A stretch of 26,912 nucleotides of DNA from NCBI GenBank assembly GCA_003427395.1, contig BFEA01000558.1, positions 938,119 to 965,030 on the forward strand, read 5' to 3'. How positions within the stretch are numbered: the stretch's first letter is position 1; every line of letters starts with the position of its first letter. The notes under the pieces are model-generated. The model was not told the origin of the DNA. It made no database searches and was given only the letters and a program-made list of their open reading frames with translations. This document shows positions 18,460 to 26,912 of this stretch, piece after piece. The translations under genes were made by a program, and so were the position numbers. Source of the stretch: Chara braunii. Taxonomy: Eukaryota; Streptophyta; Charophyceae; Charales; Characeae.

Positions 18460-19217
18460 CATAATCATCAACAATAAACCAATGTGGAATTCCTATCTGG
18501 CGCTCGGCGCCCAGACTACGAAAGGCAGATTCTATCTAACCTATCTGTAATGTCGTTGGTGACGTCAACAACTTCTCGAAGTACGAGAAGATCTCGACCA
18601 ATGTCGTTCGCTTCAAGCACCAGGTATGTCTCACGCTTCACTCACAACCTCGATCCCCCACACAGATGCCACGTGCACCCAAGGACCACCGTGTGCCCCA
18701 TCCAACATCTCGCAGGCGAGCTCGGTTATGTCTGCCTGCATGTGCCCTGCTCGCCCATGAGCGAGTGGGCGTTTGCTTGTTAGATAGTGCAGCATGTAGC
18801 AAGTGCCCGAATGGCAAATGCGGAGGCAGGCACTTTCTTATATGGAAGTGGCCTGCCTGCTGTGTGTTGCCTTGTTGCGTTGGGCCCCTGCCCAGAAGCT
18901 TGCGGTAGGCCCCAAGTGGTTGAGCCCCGGTCCAAGGGAATCAGGCACACGTTCTAGGGTGGTTACCCGTGTCCAACTGCCAGCGGTCTGTGTGCAGTCC
19001 ATGCCCCGTCTTTAGCCCAGGGCCTGCCTCAAATACATTTGGAAAAAGGCAGGTAGGGCTTGGGCTCACTCAATTAACTGCCGCTGCGCAATTGCCTGAA
19101 TTTCCCAGTTGCGTGAAAAACCCAAAATAGGCCTCTTGGCCTCTGTCAGGCTTGCCTTCACTTAGGGCGGCCGATATTGCTGAAAACAGGGCCCAGTAGG
19201 GCTTATCGAGGCCTTGA
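18460..19217 (-). other. Likely 3' LTR of element C; no gene
   Basis: From 19225 leftward the minus strand begins TGTGAGGC directly after a polypurine tract, which should be an LTR. The other end could not be found, so the extent is unknown. The stretch is GC-rich and imperfectly repetitive (GGGCCC and GCCTGCC words). At its right of 18540 a short frame (DVNNFSKYEKIS) runs to CAG|GTATGT, a good splice donor, but this is too little to call an exon. Confidence 0.4.
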
Positions 19218-19225
19218 GCCTCACA

Positions 19226-19236
19226 TTCCTTCCTCC
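19226..19236 (-). promoter_or_regulatory. Polypurine tract of element C
   Basis: The minus strand reads GGAGGAAGGAA and is followed immediately by TGTGAGGC, a plausible LTR start. It lies 30 bases after the end of the integrase-chromodomain frame, as expected. Confidence 0.65.
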
Positions 19237-19265
19237 ATACTTTGACAGTTCTCTGAGAAGTTTAA

Positions 19266-20127
19266 TCACTCAATTTGGCACTTTCCTTTCTGCAGTGATT
19301 TCTCATACTGAACGACAACCTGTGGAGTGGTCTGCATCAGTTCCTCCCGGGTAAACCATCTGTCCTCTTTCAAATCAGTGTGATGTTCGAACCGAACTCG
19401 ATATTGCAGCGTCAACTTAGGAGGATGTCCCCTGCCTCTTGGTCTTGGAACAGGCATTTCTCTGTGATCCACGATGTCGTCGATGTCGACCTCTCCATCC
19501 ATGGTTGGTGACAACATTGAGCGACGAGAGGGAAACTGATTAGTTTCCTTGAAAGGTGCGAGCTTTAAGGTGTGAGAGACAAGGTAGGTGCGAAGGTGAT
19601 CAGGGATCCGTATTACATACGATAGCCCATCCGGATCATTACCAACAATATCTAGAACCTCACATGGCCCGAAGTACTGTGGCATGAACTTGTGGGAGAT
19701 CCTATGTTTCTGCCCCAGTTCAAAAGCTTTGACCCAGACTTTGTCCCCTACCTGGAATGTAGATGGGTGGCGGTGCTGGTTCTCAGATTCTATCATTGCC
19801 ACATGTGCTCTATGCATCTGTTCTATAGCTTGCTGCATCAGGCGTTCATATCAATATGCGAATTGTAAGGTGCCTGGTGCAGCAGCCGGCTGGTTCTCAG
19901 GTTGTAGAAAGTCTACGGGGAGTCTAAGCTTGAAGGTCAATAGCAAACTGTTAGGGCTCACCCATGTTGTGTTGTGTACAGCGTTGTTGTACAGACGGGC
20001 GACGAGAGCAAGTTTCTCATCCCAATCTACCTGATAAGGCTTGATATAGTGCCTCAGCAGGTGCTGTTCAACGCGGTTCAGCTGCTCTGCTTGCCCGTTT
20101 GGCCTCAGTGGAGGATACCGCTAGGTT
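19266..20127 (-). pseudogene. Element C: chromovirus integrase C-terminus and chromodomain
   Basis: The part upstream of the longest frame encodes RYPPLRPNGQAEQLNRVEQH (block with the catalytic Glu) and WDEKLALVARLYNNAVHNTT. After a TGA at 19851-19853 a 190-codon frame (19266-19838) encodes HRHPSTFQVGDKVWVKAFEL, ISHKFMPQYFGPCEVLDIVG (GPF block) and SYVIRIPDHLRTYLVSHTLK. A linker with VDIDDIVDHRE follows, and then the chromodomain LQYRVRFEHHTDLKEDRWFT. Homology stops at about 20127, so the first part of integrase and everything upstream is missing. It is a different family from elements A/B and D, although its chromodomain end resembles that of A/B (EELMQTTPQVVVQYEK against AELQATAPNALARY). 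Confidence 0.85.
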
Positions 20128-20129
20128 CG

Positions 20130-21640
20130 AGCTCAACAGATCATTCCGAGACTATAGGACTATTTGCTCAGAAACAGACCGTCAATGAACCCGGACCCGT
20201 GTTCGCACTACCGCACATAAGTGACACCGACAACACTGGCAAGTAAATGCACCGCTGGGAGAGTAACATAAATGCATCAGATCAATGCTTAACCCGTAAT
20301 ACCAGCTCGGATAGGTGCGGCTCTTACTCCGCTGGACACGACCTTACTAGTCCCGCGTGATTCAGCCTCCCCCTTCGTGAGGGTGGAAACAACTGAATTA
20401 CTCTTATTATCGAGGAGAAGCTCGGAGCTTAGCACGATCGACGTCATAAGCGTTCGCACACAACAGCTGAAGGATGAAAATCTAGTTTCTTGTCTGAATG
20501 CACGCTGGTGGTGTTGACTCGTTCTCTCTTCTCGCCACTCATGAGTCGAGTTAGCATGCGCAGATAGATCAGACCGAGTCCGTGAGTCAGGTGACGTCAA
20601 CCCAGATAATCGTGCTCAGCCACCCACGTATGATGAACTCTCAGCAAGAGAGACGTAAATCACCTAGCATCCTCATGAGAAACAGTAGGCTTAGCACTCT
20701 CATCTCTCCCACTCCTCCCCTAAGTAGCGGGTGGTGACATCAAGGAGTCGTCAGCTCACAGCACCCCTCCGGTCTCTCTCACCAACCTTTCGTCGTTGCT
20801 CGCATACCACCTTCACCCCGCTCAGCACCTTTGTAATAAAGTGATGGCAATCAATCAAGCTGTCTTTTCACACAGATCCCCCCCCACTAAAATTTGGCTC
20901 CCCTTTTTTTTTCGTCCGACCACAGTGTTTGTTCACTTCCTACAGTCATATTGCAGCCTCAATCGGCACGAACTGGTCCAGGCCAAGAATAGGCGTCATC
21001 AATGGTGATCAGTGCACATGCCCCCTGCATGCAGCTTGTGTCAGTCTAACTTCTCTCTTCCATGCGTGCTGCTCATACGCACTGTTCTCATCATCTTAGC
21101 CCTTTCTCGAACCCAACGCACTTGTCAGCAGCGTTGTGACAAGGGAGGGCCGACGTCAACCTAGTCGTAGCTCGCCCGTGTTCTTTCCTTGCGCGCCTGA
21201 CCTTTCTCTTCCTCTCTCTTTCCCTTATACCCCGCACGTGTCTTACACACAACAAAACGAAACTGACTTCCTCCGCACGCGAGCATCGTCCGAATACCAT
21301 CTCGCTTGCCCAGTCCTGAGACAGGGAAGCCACGCGCGCTATCCCGCAACCTGCGAACACTGATGATGTCAACCGTGATGAGCGAGTTTACGTCTTGCCC
21401 GCCTCTTATGCATAACCGCTCGTCCTTCTCTTCCCCTTGTCTTCACGCGCTGACCCTCGCATCTCTACAGCCTAGTCACTCCGGTTCCCCTACCTCCACG
21501 AACTGACCTCTGGGCCGCTTTCCACTGGTTCAGTCGGAGGGTGGTCCCGCCTCCACCGGTCCAGTCCATGCCAGGACTGGGTCTCGGCGTTTAGGTCGCA
21601 GTCCAGGTGTCTTTGCTCCCCCTCTACCGTGTCCGTTGAA
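20130..21640. other. No recognised gene
   Basis: Several short frames occur on both strands, none with a family signature. CT-rich, C-rich and S/R-rich translations dominate. A word near 21345-21375 on plus (TGCGAACACTGATGATGTC) resembles the reverse complement of 20435-20460, hinting at a diverged inverted repeat, but the match is short. Confidence 0.35.
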
Positions 21641-21642
21641 GT

Positions 21643-21936
21643 CTACGCCTCCAGGTAAGAGACGGTCACTTTCACTTCATTTGTGACCCCGTCACGCCTG
21701 CACTTTCTCTCTGCGCGGTCCTTAGCCTCCGTAATTGCCATCTGCAGGCCTGGGTACGCCCTCGTCTTTTCTTCTTTCCCCCCTTCAACGTTAACTCTCA
21801 GTTTTGCCTCCTGTCTACTGTAGCTGTAGTCCAGCACGGCCGTCACCGTAGGTCCTTCTCCCGACATCCGCTCCCACTTCCAGAGAAATTGAAGGCATTT
21901 TGGCCTGTAGCCGTACAACCCACTACTGCGCACCAT
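21643..21936 (-). CDS. Hypothetical small protein, 97 residues
   Basis: I do not recognise this protein. I take the ATG at 21934-21936 because its context ACCATGG is the plant optimum; the frame is open 10 codons further upstream. It encodes a mixed, non-repetitive sequence with LQFLWKWERMSGEGPTVTAV, a charged middle (VNVEGGKEEKTRAYPGLQMA), a basic ITEAKDRAERKCRR and an end EVKVTVSYLEA. There is no signal peptide or membrane segment. The sequence to its right (22200-22500) is AT-rich and could be a promoter side. It may equally be a chance frame or a fragment of an unknown element. Confidence 0.3.
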   Translation of the reverse strand: MVRSSGLYGYRPKCLQFLWKWERMSGEGPTVTAVLDYSYSRQEAKLRVNVEGGKEEKTRAYPGLQMAITEAKDRAERKCRRDGVTNEVKVTVSYLEA

Positions 21937-22199
21937 GGTTGAACCTCTCTCGGTCGGACAACACACAGTACCAGGGCGCAGAGTTCCGAAATAGCCACAC
22001 TCTAACAGTTAGGGCACTAGCACGTGCGTACAGACGAACTACTGCACGTTCCCCTCACCACTTAGTTCTCGCGCCTCAGCTCACCAGCACACGGCACAAC
22101 AAGGCCGCCTATGCATTCGTAGGCAAGAACTCGCCTCCCTCCCTTTTCATAGAGTCGCTTCCACACCGCGATCCTTGTATTCTGAACGAGAGGTTCGAA

Positions 22200-22880
22200 T
22201 AATTTTCAGAGCCCTAAATTTCAATATCCTACAATTTTTAAGTTAATAACTTAAAGTAAGAATAAACAGAGAAGGGATGGTGCAAACCAAAACACCAATT
22301 GTCGCAGCGTCGGTTTCAACTGTCATCCACTTGCAGCCTCGCCTCAGACGTGATTCATTAATTGATTAATTGATGATTGGTTAATTGGTTGGGGGGAAGG
22401 CGCTCATGAGGATCACAAACCAAAATAAACAACAAACAAATAAATATATATAACAATAAATTTAAAATTAAAAAAAGAGGGGGGGAGGGGATTCTGAAAG
22501 TTTTTATCCCCCTATGTTTTTTAACTTTGAGTTTTTTTCGTACCCAACAGAATCAAGCAAAAATTTGAATGTACGTGGTTTTTGTGGTGTACAATTCACA
22601 AAAACAAATTTAAAAAATAATAAAAAAATCAGGCCTCACAATAGTGTTTCGTGGGCCCCTAACTTTTTGTCGGCCTCTTTCGGCACGAATATCCCACTGA
22701 GGAAGGTTGGGTCTGGCACCAGCCGAAACGCGGCGTCGAGGAGCCGCCAGACGCTTTTAGTCTGCACTTATTGTTGTATCGTCATTTTCAAAGCAAGTAA
22801 TTCGTGTTGAAGTCTGTTGCTATATCTTCATGCTTATGGACTAACTCGCTGCTACTATCGATGCTTGCACGATATCGACA
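22200..22880. other. No recognised gene; AT-rich spacer
   Basis: Contains repeated ATTAATTG words (22355-22395), A-runs, and a G-rich run near 22478-22490. A GC-richer part at 22660-22760 precedes the retroelement that follows and may be its leader. Confidence 0.4.
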
Positions 22881-23340
22881 CCGAAAATACCTCACTCATT
22901 TACGAGCGCTACAACCAGTCGAGGGAAGATTACTCGGGGTATGGTGGCAGTGAATACCTGTGACCTGTGACTTGGACCAGAGAGGCGACGACGGAGAGAA
23001 ATCGTGGAGCGTGAAGACTTTCCATAGGACGACGCCGACTGGGAGAACCCCGAAGTTACTGCACGCGGAGGAGTTAAAGGAAGACACGAAAGATTCAGCG
23101 GGTCAACGACGGTAAAGAGAATAGTGGAAGAAAAGGAAGATGAGTTACCACTGAAGAGGCAATTCATGGGGGATAAGAGACCACTATCGTGGCTACGAAA
23201 GCAGGGGATAGGAGAGTGGAGGAGGCGACCAACGTGAACGAGGTCGTGAAGAAAAAAGAGGCGGAAGATACGACGAGCGAAGAAGCTGGTCAACGGACGA
23301 CTATGGGCGAAGACCAGGAGGAGGAGGCAGAGGGAGATCA

Positions 23341-23932
23341 ATAATGTGTTGTGGAGAAGAAGGTCACTATAAAAGTCAATGCCCAAAGCAACAAGGTGAG
23401 GGGGAGGAGGTATTATGCTGAGCAGGGATTTGGAGGAATCCTTGAGCTCTGTTGGAAAAATGGCAAAGGTCTTCTTGGACCAAAAGAAAGAAGCGGAGGA
23501 GGCGGAGGAAAGGAAGAAGTGAGAAGCAGAGGAGAGAGCAGCGAAGGAGGAAAAAACGCGTATTGAGATAAAAAAGAAACAAGCGGAAGAAGATAAGGAG
23601 CAGAGAAGAACGTGGAAATACAGAAGTTGTTGGCAGAGCAGCGTCTGGAATATCAAGATCACATGGAGGAGTTCGTGAACAGGAAGATGAAGGCTGTGGA
23701 TATCAGTGGAAGAAAAAAGAAGGGAAAGACACTGGTGAAAGAATCCTCCAGCACGAAAGATGATAAAGAGGAGGGGGAAGAAACTCCCCTTAAGGACAAA
23801 CGGAAGAGGCGGGACTCTACTGGGGCTGTGGAGAACAGCCCAGTAGCTAAAACTCCGAAGAAGGTTGGAAGATGTGAGGACGCCGTCACTCCTACAGTCA
23901 AAAGTCAAGAAAGGGCAGGGGAACACCGATAA
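23341..23932 (+). pseudogene. gag-like region: zinc-knuckle relic, coiled coil, basic tail
   Basis: IMCCGEEGHYKSQCPKQQ (from 23341) keeps C-x4-H-x4-C, but the first Cys of a CCHC knuckle is not at its usual place (Ile there). After frameshifts come KMAKVFLDQKKEAEEAEERK and RIEIKKKQAEED, a long Glu/Lys coiled coil. Then a 106-codon frame (23612-23932) has MEIQKLLAEQRLEYQDHMEE, FVNRKMKAVDISGRKKKGK and a Lys/Arg-rich end with NSPVAKTPKKVG. It resembles nucleic-acid-binding ORF1/gag regions. The 353-codon antisense frame across it is a shadow. Confidence 0.5.
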
Positions 23933-23985
23933 AAGCAGACGCACAAGCAGCAAGGATCGATCGAGGCGAAGACCCTTGGGAAGGT

Positions 23986-24446
23986 GTGCCCATGGGTGCG
24001 AAGTTTGCTACGGAAGCGGCATACAGGAAAGCAGTGAGGAAGACTCTTGCTACTTTCTACCTGGATACACTCAAGATTGTGTGTCGGGGCGCAAGGGTTC
24101 TCTTCTGTGGAGTCAACCATGTCGTTGACACCTTGGCGGAGCTCCGCGTAACATTTTATTTCAGAGAGAAACATCAACCGAGATCAACATCCGAGAGAAC
24201 AAGTGAAGAAGACTGGATAAGGGGTGAGTTGCACAACCCTCTAGAAGAAAATACAAAGTCAGTCTGAGATATGGGAGCTGTTATGGGAATTCCTTGATTG
24301 TCGTAAGTGGTGCAGACTGGATAGCAAAGCGAAAAGGCTGAGGACCCTCGTAGATAGGATTCTTCGTAATATAGTCTTTCTGCTTATTCTCGAAAGGGAA
24401 ATAGATTGGGGAAGAAGATTCGTGGAGTGCCTATGGGAGATTTTTT
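23986..24446 (+). pseudogene. Unrecognised helical region before the nuclease
   Basis: A 93-codon frame (23986-24267) begins MPMGAKFATEAAYRKAVRKT and includes YLDTLKIVCRGARVLFCGVN. In another frame 24270-24446 encodes KAKRLRTLVDRILRNIVFLL and EREIDWGRRFVECLWEIF. I know no named domain for it. Its place between the coiled coil and the GIY-YIG suggests it is the N-terminal part of the nuclease-RT polyprotein. Confidence 0.4.
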
Positions 24447-24508
24447 AGAACGACTGAGAAAAATAGAACGATCTGAGCTCTTGTGCTTACATCCTGATTG
24501 ACCCATGT

Positions 24509-24748
24509 TGTAGACTGATCTATATCCGCAAAACAGAAAGATGTTTAAGTGAGAGGTGGTCAGAGCATCTTGGACGTACAACAACGAGAGGGGATGTGAG
24601 GAAAAACAAGTTGTATGCTTGGTTAAGAAAGTGGGGATGAGAATCGTATGTTGCACTACCAATTGCAGTCTTCGAGAAAAATGAGTTGTTGGGCTTGGAA
24701 CGAAGTTTAATAAAACGATGGTCTCCTTCTTTAAATGTGAATGGGTGG
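24509..24748 (+). pseudogene. GIY-YIG endonuclease domain, one internal stop
   Basis: The frame reads CRLIYIRKTERCLSERWSEH, corresponding to the GIY...YIG strand pair, with Tyr kept and Gly changed to Arg in the YIG half (YIR). It is followed by the conserved Arg and His in ERWSEH. Then comes KLYAWLRKWG, a TGA at 24638-24640, and ESYVALPIAVFEKNELLGLE with the catalytic Glu before RSLIKRWSPSLN. Order and spacing fit the Penelope-type GIY-YIG, which nicks target DNA to prime reverse transcription. A basic tail (KKTKKRKGRKERGKKR) follows at about 24765-24815. Confidence 0.7.
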
Positions 24749-24976
24749 AAGGATGGGAGAAATAGGAAGAAGACGAAGAAGAGGAAAGGCAGAAAAGAGA
24801 GAGGAAAGAAGAGGAATGTGTTTTTCAAAGGAGAAAAGGTGTTGCGCTTTGCTAGTACAGAGGGAAGACGAGTACAAAGTAGACTGAGGTGATAACCTGG
24901 GTTAAAGGGAAAAGGGATAGAAGTATAATCCCAAGTGGAGGAAGAATTTTGGCGGAAGATTAGAGTCTGATTAAAA

Positions 24977-25752
24977 GAAGGTTTGGGGAGTCCGAGGTGA
25001 TGGTGAATGGAAGGAAACTCAGACTGAAAGGAGTGAAACCATTGGTCGAAGAGGGGGAGAAGTTAAGGTTCGCTCGAATAAGAGAAAGAGTGTCAGGTGA
25101 CCCGACCCTAAAAAGACTACTACATAAGTTTTGAAAACATCCGTGGTCTCGAAAGAAATTGAATTGCATGACGGTTGATCAGTCAGGGGACCTATATAGC
25201 AATGTGAGTAGCTTCTCCAGGAAGAGTACTAGGAAAACCCTGAAGGATGTCGTGGATGGAGCGACAAAAAGGCTATTCGGAGTCAGCTTTCATAGAAAAA
25301 TTGTTGCAAGTGTAAAGTACGATGAGAGGATTTCAAGAGCGGCAGTGAGGAACATAACTGTTGAGAAAATACAGTCTCAATGTAATTCTGAAAAAGTAGC
25401 GAGGCTTCGGTGTCTGAAGCTACGACTGGTCTGGCGAAAGAATCAGACAGTCGGTGGTCTTCTTCACAACCACAGGCAGCATAGTCGCCTGTTGGCTACG
25501 GTCTGCAGATGCGCAGGCCTTGACCTCCCGAGACAGGGAGGACACGTCGTCTTTCGCTTGAGTAGTAGGGATGATGTTGACAGTAGACTGTTAACTGCAA
25601 AAAATATGGTGCAAGGCGTAGACAGTGCGCGGGATGTTGCTTTACTATGTAAAAAACTGAACAATGAGATGCTCAAGGCTGGTATCACCAGCCCATGGAC
25701 TATGCTGCAGGCCAAAAGCAGTATCCGAAGAGCCGACACCCAGTTTGCTTGA
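24977..25752 (+). pseudogene. Linker region between GIY-YIG and RT, one stop
   Basis: One frame runs from GESEVMVNGRKLRLKGVKPL through a single TGA at 25132-25134 into a 197-codon frame (25159-25752) ending RRADTQFA. It contains RKTLKDVVDGATKRLFGVSF, VARLRCLKLRLVWRKNQTVG and TVCRCAGLDLPRQGGHVVFR. It is the best preserved part of the element. The C-R-C of VCRCAGLDLP could be part of a metal site but is not enough to name one. I infer it is the N-terminal extension of the RT. Confidence 0.5.
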
Positions 25753-25786
25753 CAAGATTTCATAAGTAAAAAATAGATGGGAGGGT

Positions 25787-26160
25787 TTGGTGATGTGCCC
25801 GCTGGACAAGAACCCGGTCGAAACACTGGCAATATACCCAGTCAAGTATGCGGAAGCTATGCGCGACATGTTTTGGGAGAATCCAGCTTTCGAGGCGGTA
25901 TGGCGAAAGGAGGAAGAAACGCTGATAAGGGTGAAGAAGGAGTATGCATCGAAGGGTCTAAGAGAGGTGGGGAAGTGGGATAATAAAGGGAGTTGGGGAA
26001 AAGCATATGAGCTACCAAAGCACAAGGACGCCAGAAGTATCACCCTATCACACCTTCGTTCTCGAAACCAACCAAGACCGCCAACCACAGAGTGGTTAGA
26101 GCTCTGAACTTCTTGTTGTTCAATCTGCCAAAGGATCAACACTTCAACCTTAAGCCACCA
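25787..26160 (+). pseudogene. Reverse transcriptase N-terminal blocks, frameshifted and truncated
   Basis: The first frame has CPLDKNPVETLAIYPVKYAE and KWDNKGSWGKAYELPKHKD, matching the DKN and LPK-x-KD blocks at the start of Penelope-like RTs. A one-base shift near 26033 moves the match to KYHPITPSFSKPTKTANHRV and VRALNFLLFNLPKDQHFNLK, where HPIT stands for the usual RPI. Homology stops after HFNLK. No YxDD block is present, so the palm is missing. Confidence 0.6.
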
Positions 26161-26458
26161 GTCCCCCCGCCACTTAGAAACTGCCGAAGGACTGGTAGGC
26201 GGCAATCACAAAATTTTTATCACGCGACCGGTTTTTCGCAGCCGACCGGGTCCCACCTCCAATTTGTCGTTCCAGATGTGGGACCCAGTAGGCCGCGTGC
26301 TGAGGAAACCCGTACTCCAAGCACTGTGTCCGTGTTCATGCATTCGGACATGGAAGTGACCCGGCCGACAGCAAAAAAAGAAAAAAAAAACTAACAAAAA
26401 CCTAAAAGAAAAATGTCAACCCACCTGTATTGTATTTTTCTTATTTGCTTTCCGATTG
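26161..26458. other. No recognised gene
   Basis: Sequence right of the truncated RT, including GGGTCCCACC / GTGGGACCC inverted words near 26248-26286 and A-rich stretches at 26372-26415. The open frame across it (to 26394) is a read-through of the RT relic. Confidence 0.4.
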
Positions 26459-26504
26459 TTTTTTTTTTTTCTTTTTTTTTTTCTTTTTTTTTCTTTTTTT
26501 TTTT
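26459..26504. repeat. T-rich tract
   Basis: About 46 bases of T interrupted by three C. If read on the minus strand it is an A-rich tail. Its left flank of the promoter-like cluster recalls the poly(dA:dT) tracts found at nucleosome-free promoters. Confidence 0.7.
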
Positions 26505-26520
26505 GCGGGTGAAACGACAC

Positions 26521-26690
26521 GGACGTTTCGGGCAAGCCGCGTGACAGCACGTTCGTGCAGCCATCACGTGGCGAGAAGCCACCGACAGGTGACACGTCTT
26601 CGTGCACGTTGGCGTTTCCCACGTGGCATGGGGCGATGCAGGCCGTGGACGGCTGACGTCGTTCGGTCGGATGACGTGCTTCGAACGTCG
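26521..26690 (+). promoter_or_regulatory. Cluster of nine ACGT cores (G-box / CRE-like)
   Basis: ACGT occurs at 26523, 26549, 26566, 26594, 26606, 26621, 26656, 26674 and 26685. Two are full CACGTGG G-boxes (26565 and 26620), and two are TGACGT CRE/as-1-like (26654 and 26672). Chance expectation for 170 bases is below one. Plant bZIP and bHLH factors bind such cores. With the following CT tract and ATG this looks like a promoter for a gene running off the right edge. Confidence 0.5.
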
Positions 26691-26726
26691 CGACCTTCAA
26701 GCCCTGTCGTGCGGTTTCGACATTGT

Positions 26727-26728
<2 letters not shown>

Positions 26729-26796
<68 letters not shown>
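26729..26796 (+). repeat. (TC)34 microsatellite
   Basis: A pure dinucleotide run of 68 bases. CT tracts are common in plant 5' UTRs, and this one lies between the ACGT cluster and an ATG-started frame. Frames of S/L or R/E repeats across it are artefacts. Confidence 0.95.
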
Positions 26797-26799
<3 letters not shown>

Positions 26800-26827
26800 T
26801 CTGCGGAAGATGAAAGGTCATAAAACG

Positions 26828-26912
26828 ATGGTTGTCGCCATCATCGATGTCTTCCGAGATTGGAGTTCGACGATTGTCATCTATCTGGAACTCATCTCAG
26901 GCATCGGCGACA
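26828..26912 (+). CDS. Possible first exon of a gene running off the window
   Basis: Two in-frame ATGs occur, at 26810 and at 26828; the second has A at -3 and G at +4 (ACGATGG), the better context. The frame stays open to the edge: MVVAIIDVFRDWSSTIVIYL, then ELISGIGD. The N-terminus is hydrophobic enough for a membrane or signal segment, but 28 codons are too few to judge. I recognise no family. Support is mainly from the promoter-like sequence upstream. Confidence 0.3.
   Translation, partial: MVVAIIDVFRDWSSTIVIYLELISGIGD

Larger units (their letters stand above)
22880..26160 (+). mobile_element. Decayed Penelope-like retroelement with GIY-YIG upstream of RT
   Basis: Plus-strand translation with several stops and frameshifts gives a zinc-knuckle-like motif and coiled coil (23341-23690), a basic region (23690-23930), a helical region (23986-24446), a GIY-YIG nuclease (24509-24748), a conserved-looking block (24977-25752) and the first RT blocks (25787-26160). 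RT plus GIY-YIG marks Penelope-like elements. Here the nuclease precedes RT, as in the permuted Naiad/Chlamys clade, while classic Penelope elements have it after RT. The RT palm is missing, so the copy is 3'-truncated. The frames carry the same domain set as elements I remember from charophytes. The left limit is approximate. Confidence 0.65.

Noticed and set aside
18541-18625. Possible exon ending CAG|GTATGT
   Set aside because: One good splice donor and about 25 codons without an acceptor or family match are not enough.
21358-21380. CTGATGA word, considered as a hammerhead ribozyme core because Penelope-like elements may carry one
   Set aside because: No GAAA box or pairing helices at the required spacing; the other CTGATGA (minus strand, near 16668) is inside the chromodomain region and also lacks them.
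22892-23953. 353-codon minus-strand ORF
   Set aside because: It is antisense to the Glu/Lys-rich coiled-coil region of the plus-strand element. Its F/L/S-rich composition is what the complement of such codons gives, and it has no family motif.
26564-26823. ORFs with R/E or S/L repeats
   Set aside because: Translations of the (TC)34 microsatellite.

Overview
The window looks like nuclear DNA of a plant-lineage eukaryote with a repeat-rich genome. There are no operons or bacterial signals. Nearly everything recognisable is retrotransposon: Ty3/gypsy elements with chromodomains, a tRNA-derived SINE, a large foldback element, and a retroelement carrying a GIY-YIG nuclease. The style of the gag/pol proteins and of the GIY-YIG/RT element reminds me of charophyte algae such as Chara braunii. 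That is recognition from memory, not a search result.

Layout. 1-2106: no gene; a G-quadruplex motif, a primer-binding-site-like motif of an off-window LTR element, and a 32-bp-arm hairpin. 2107-12458: two related Ty3/gypsy-type copies, both on the minus strand, arranged LTR - internal A - LTR - internal B, so that the middle LTR is shared. LTR ends, polypurine tracts, primer binding site, gag, zinc knuckle and protease can all be placed. Both copies share one internal deletion that removes the RT core, RNase H and integrase. It fuses the first residues of RT in frame to the C-terminal chromodomain. Copy B keeps this fusion as an uninterrupted 304-codon frame. 12459-15354: no recognisable gene, some hairpins. 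15355-16030: a SINE and a tRNA-like relic. 16440-18450: a badly decayed chromovirus integrase and chromodomain (element D, minus), split by a foldback element of about 370 bp. 18460-20127: the 3' part of another chromovirus (element C, minus): integrase end, chromodomain, polypurine tract, LTR start. 20130-21640: nothing recognised. 21643-21936: a small unrecognised minus-strand ORF with a good start context. 22880-26160: a decayed plus-strand retroelement with a zinc-knuckle-like and coiled-coil region, then a GIY-YIG endonuclease, then the start of a reverse transcriptase. This is the order of the permuted Penelope-like group (Naiad/Chlamys). 26521-26912: nine ACGT cores, a (TC)34 tract and an ATG-started frame open to the window edge, which together resemble a plant promoter, 5' UTR and first exon.

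How parts work together. Copies A and B would be non-autonomous: they keep signals and structural proteins for packaging and priming but must borrow RT and integrase. A recognisable relative of the missing part (integrase to chromodomain) exists in the window as element C, though from a different family. All elements carry stops or frameshifts except the PR-chromodomain frame of copy B.
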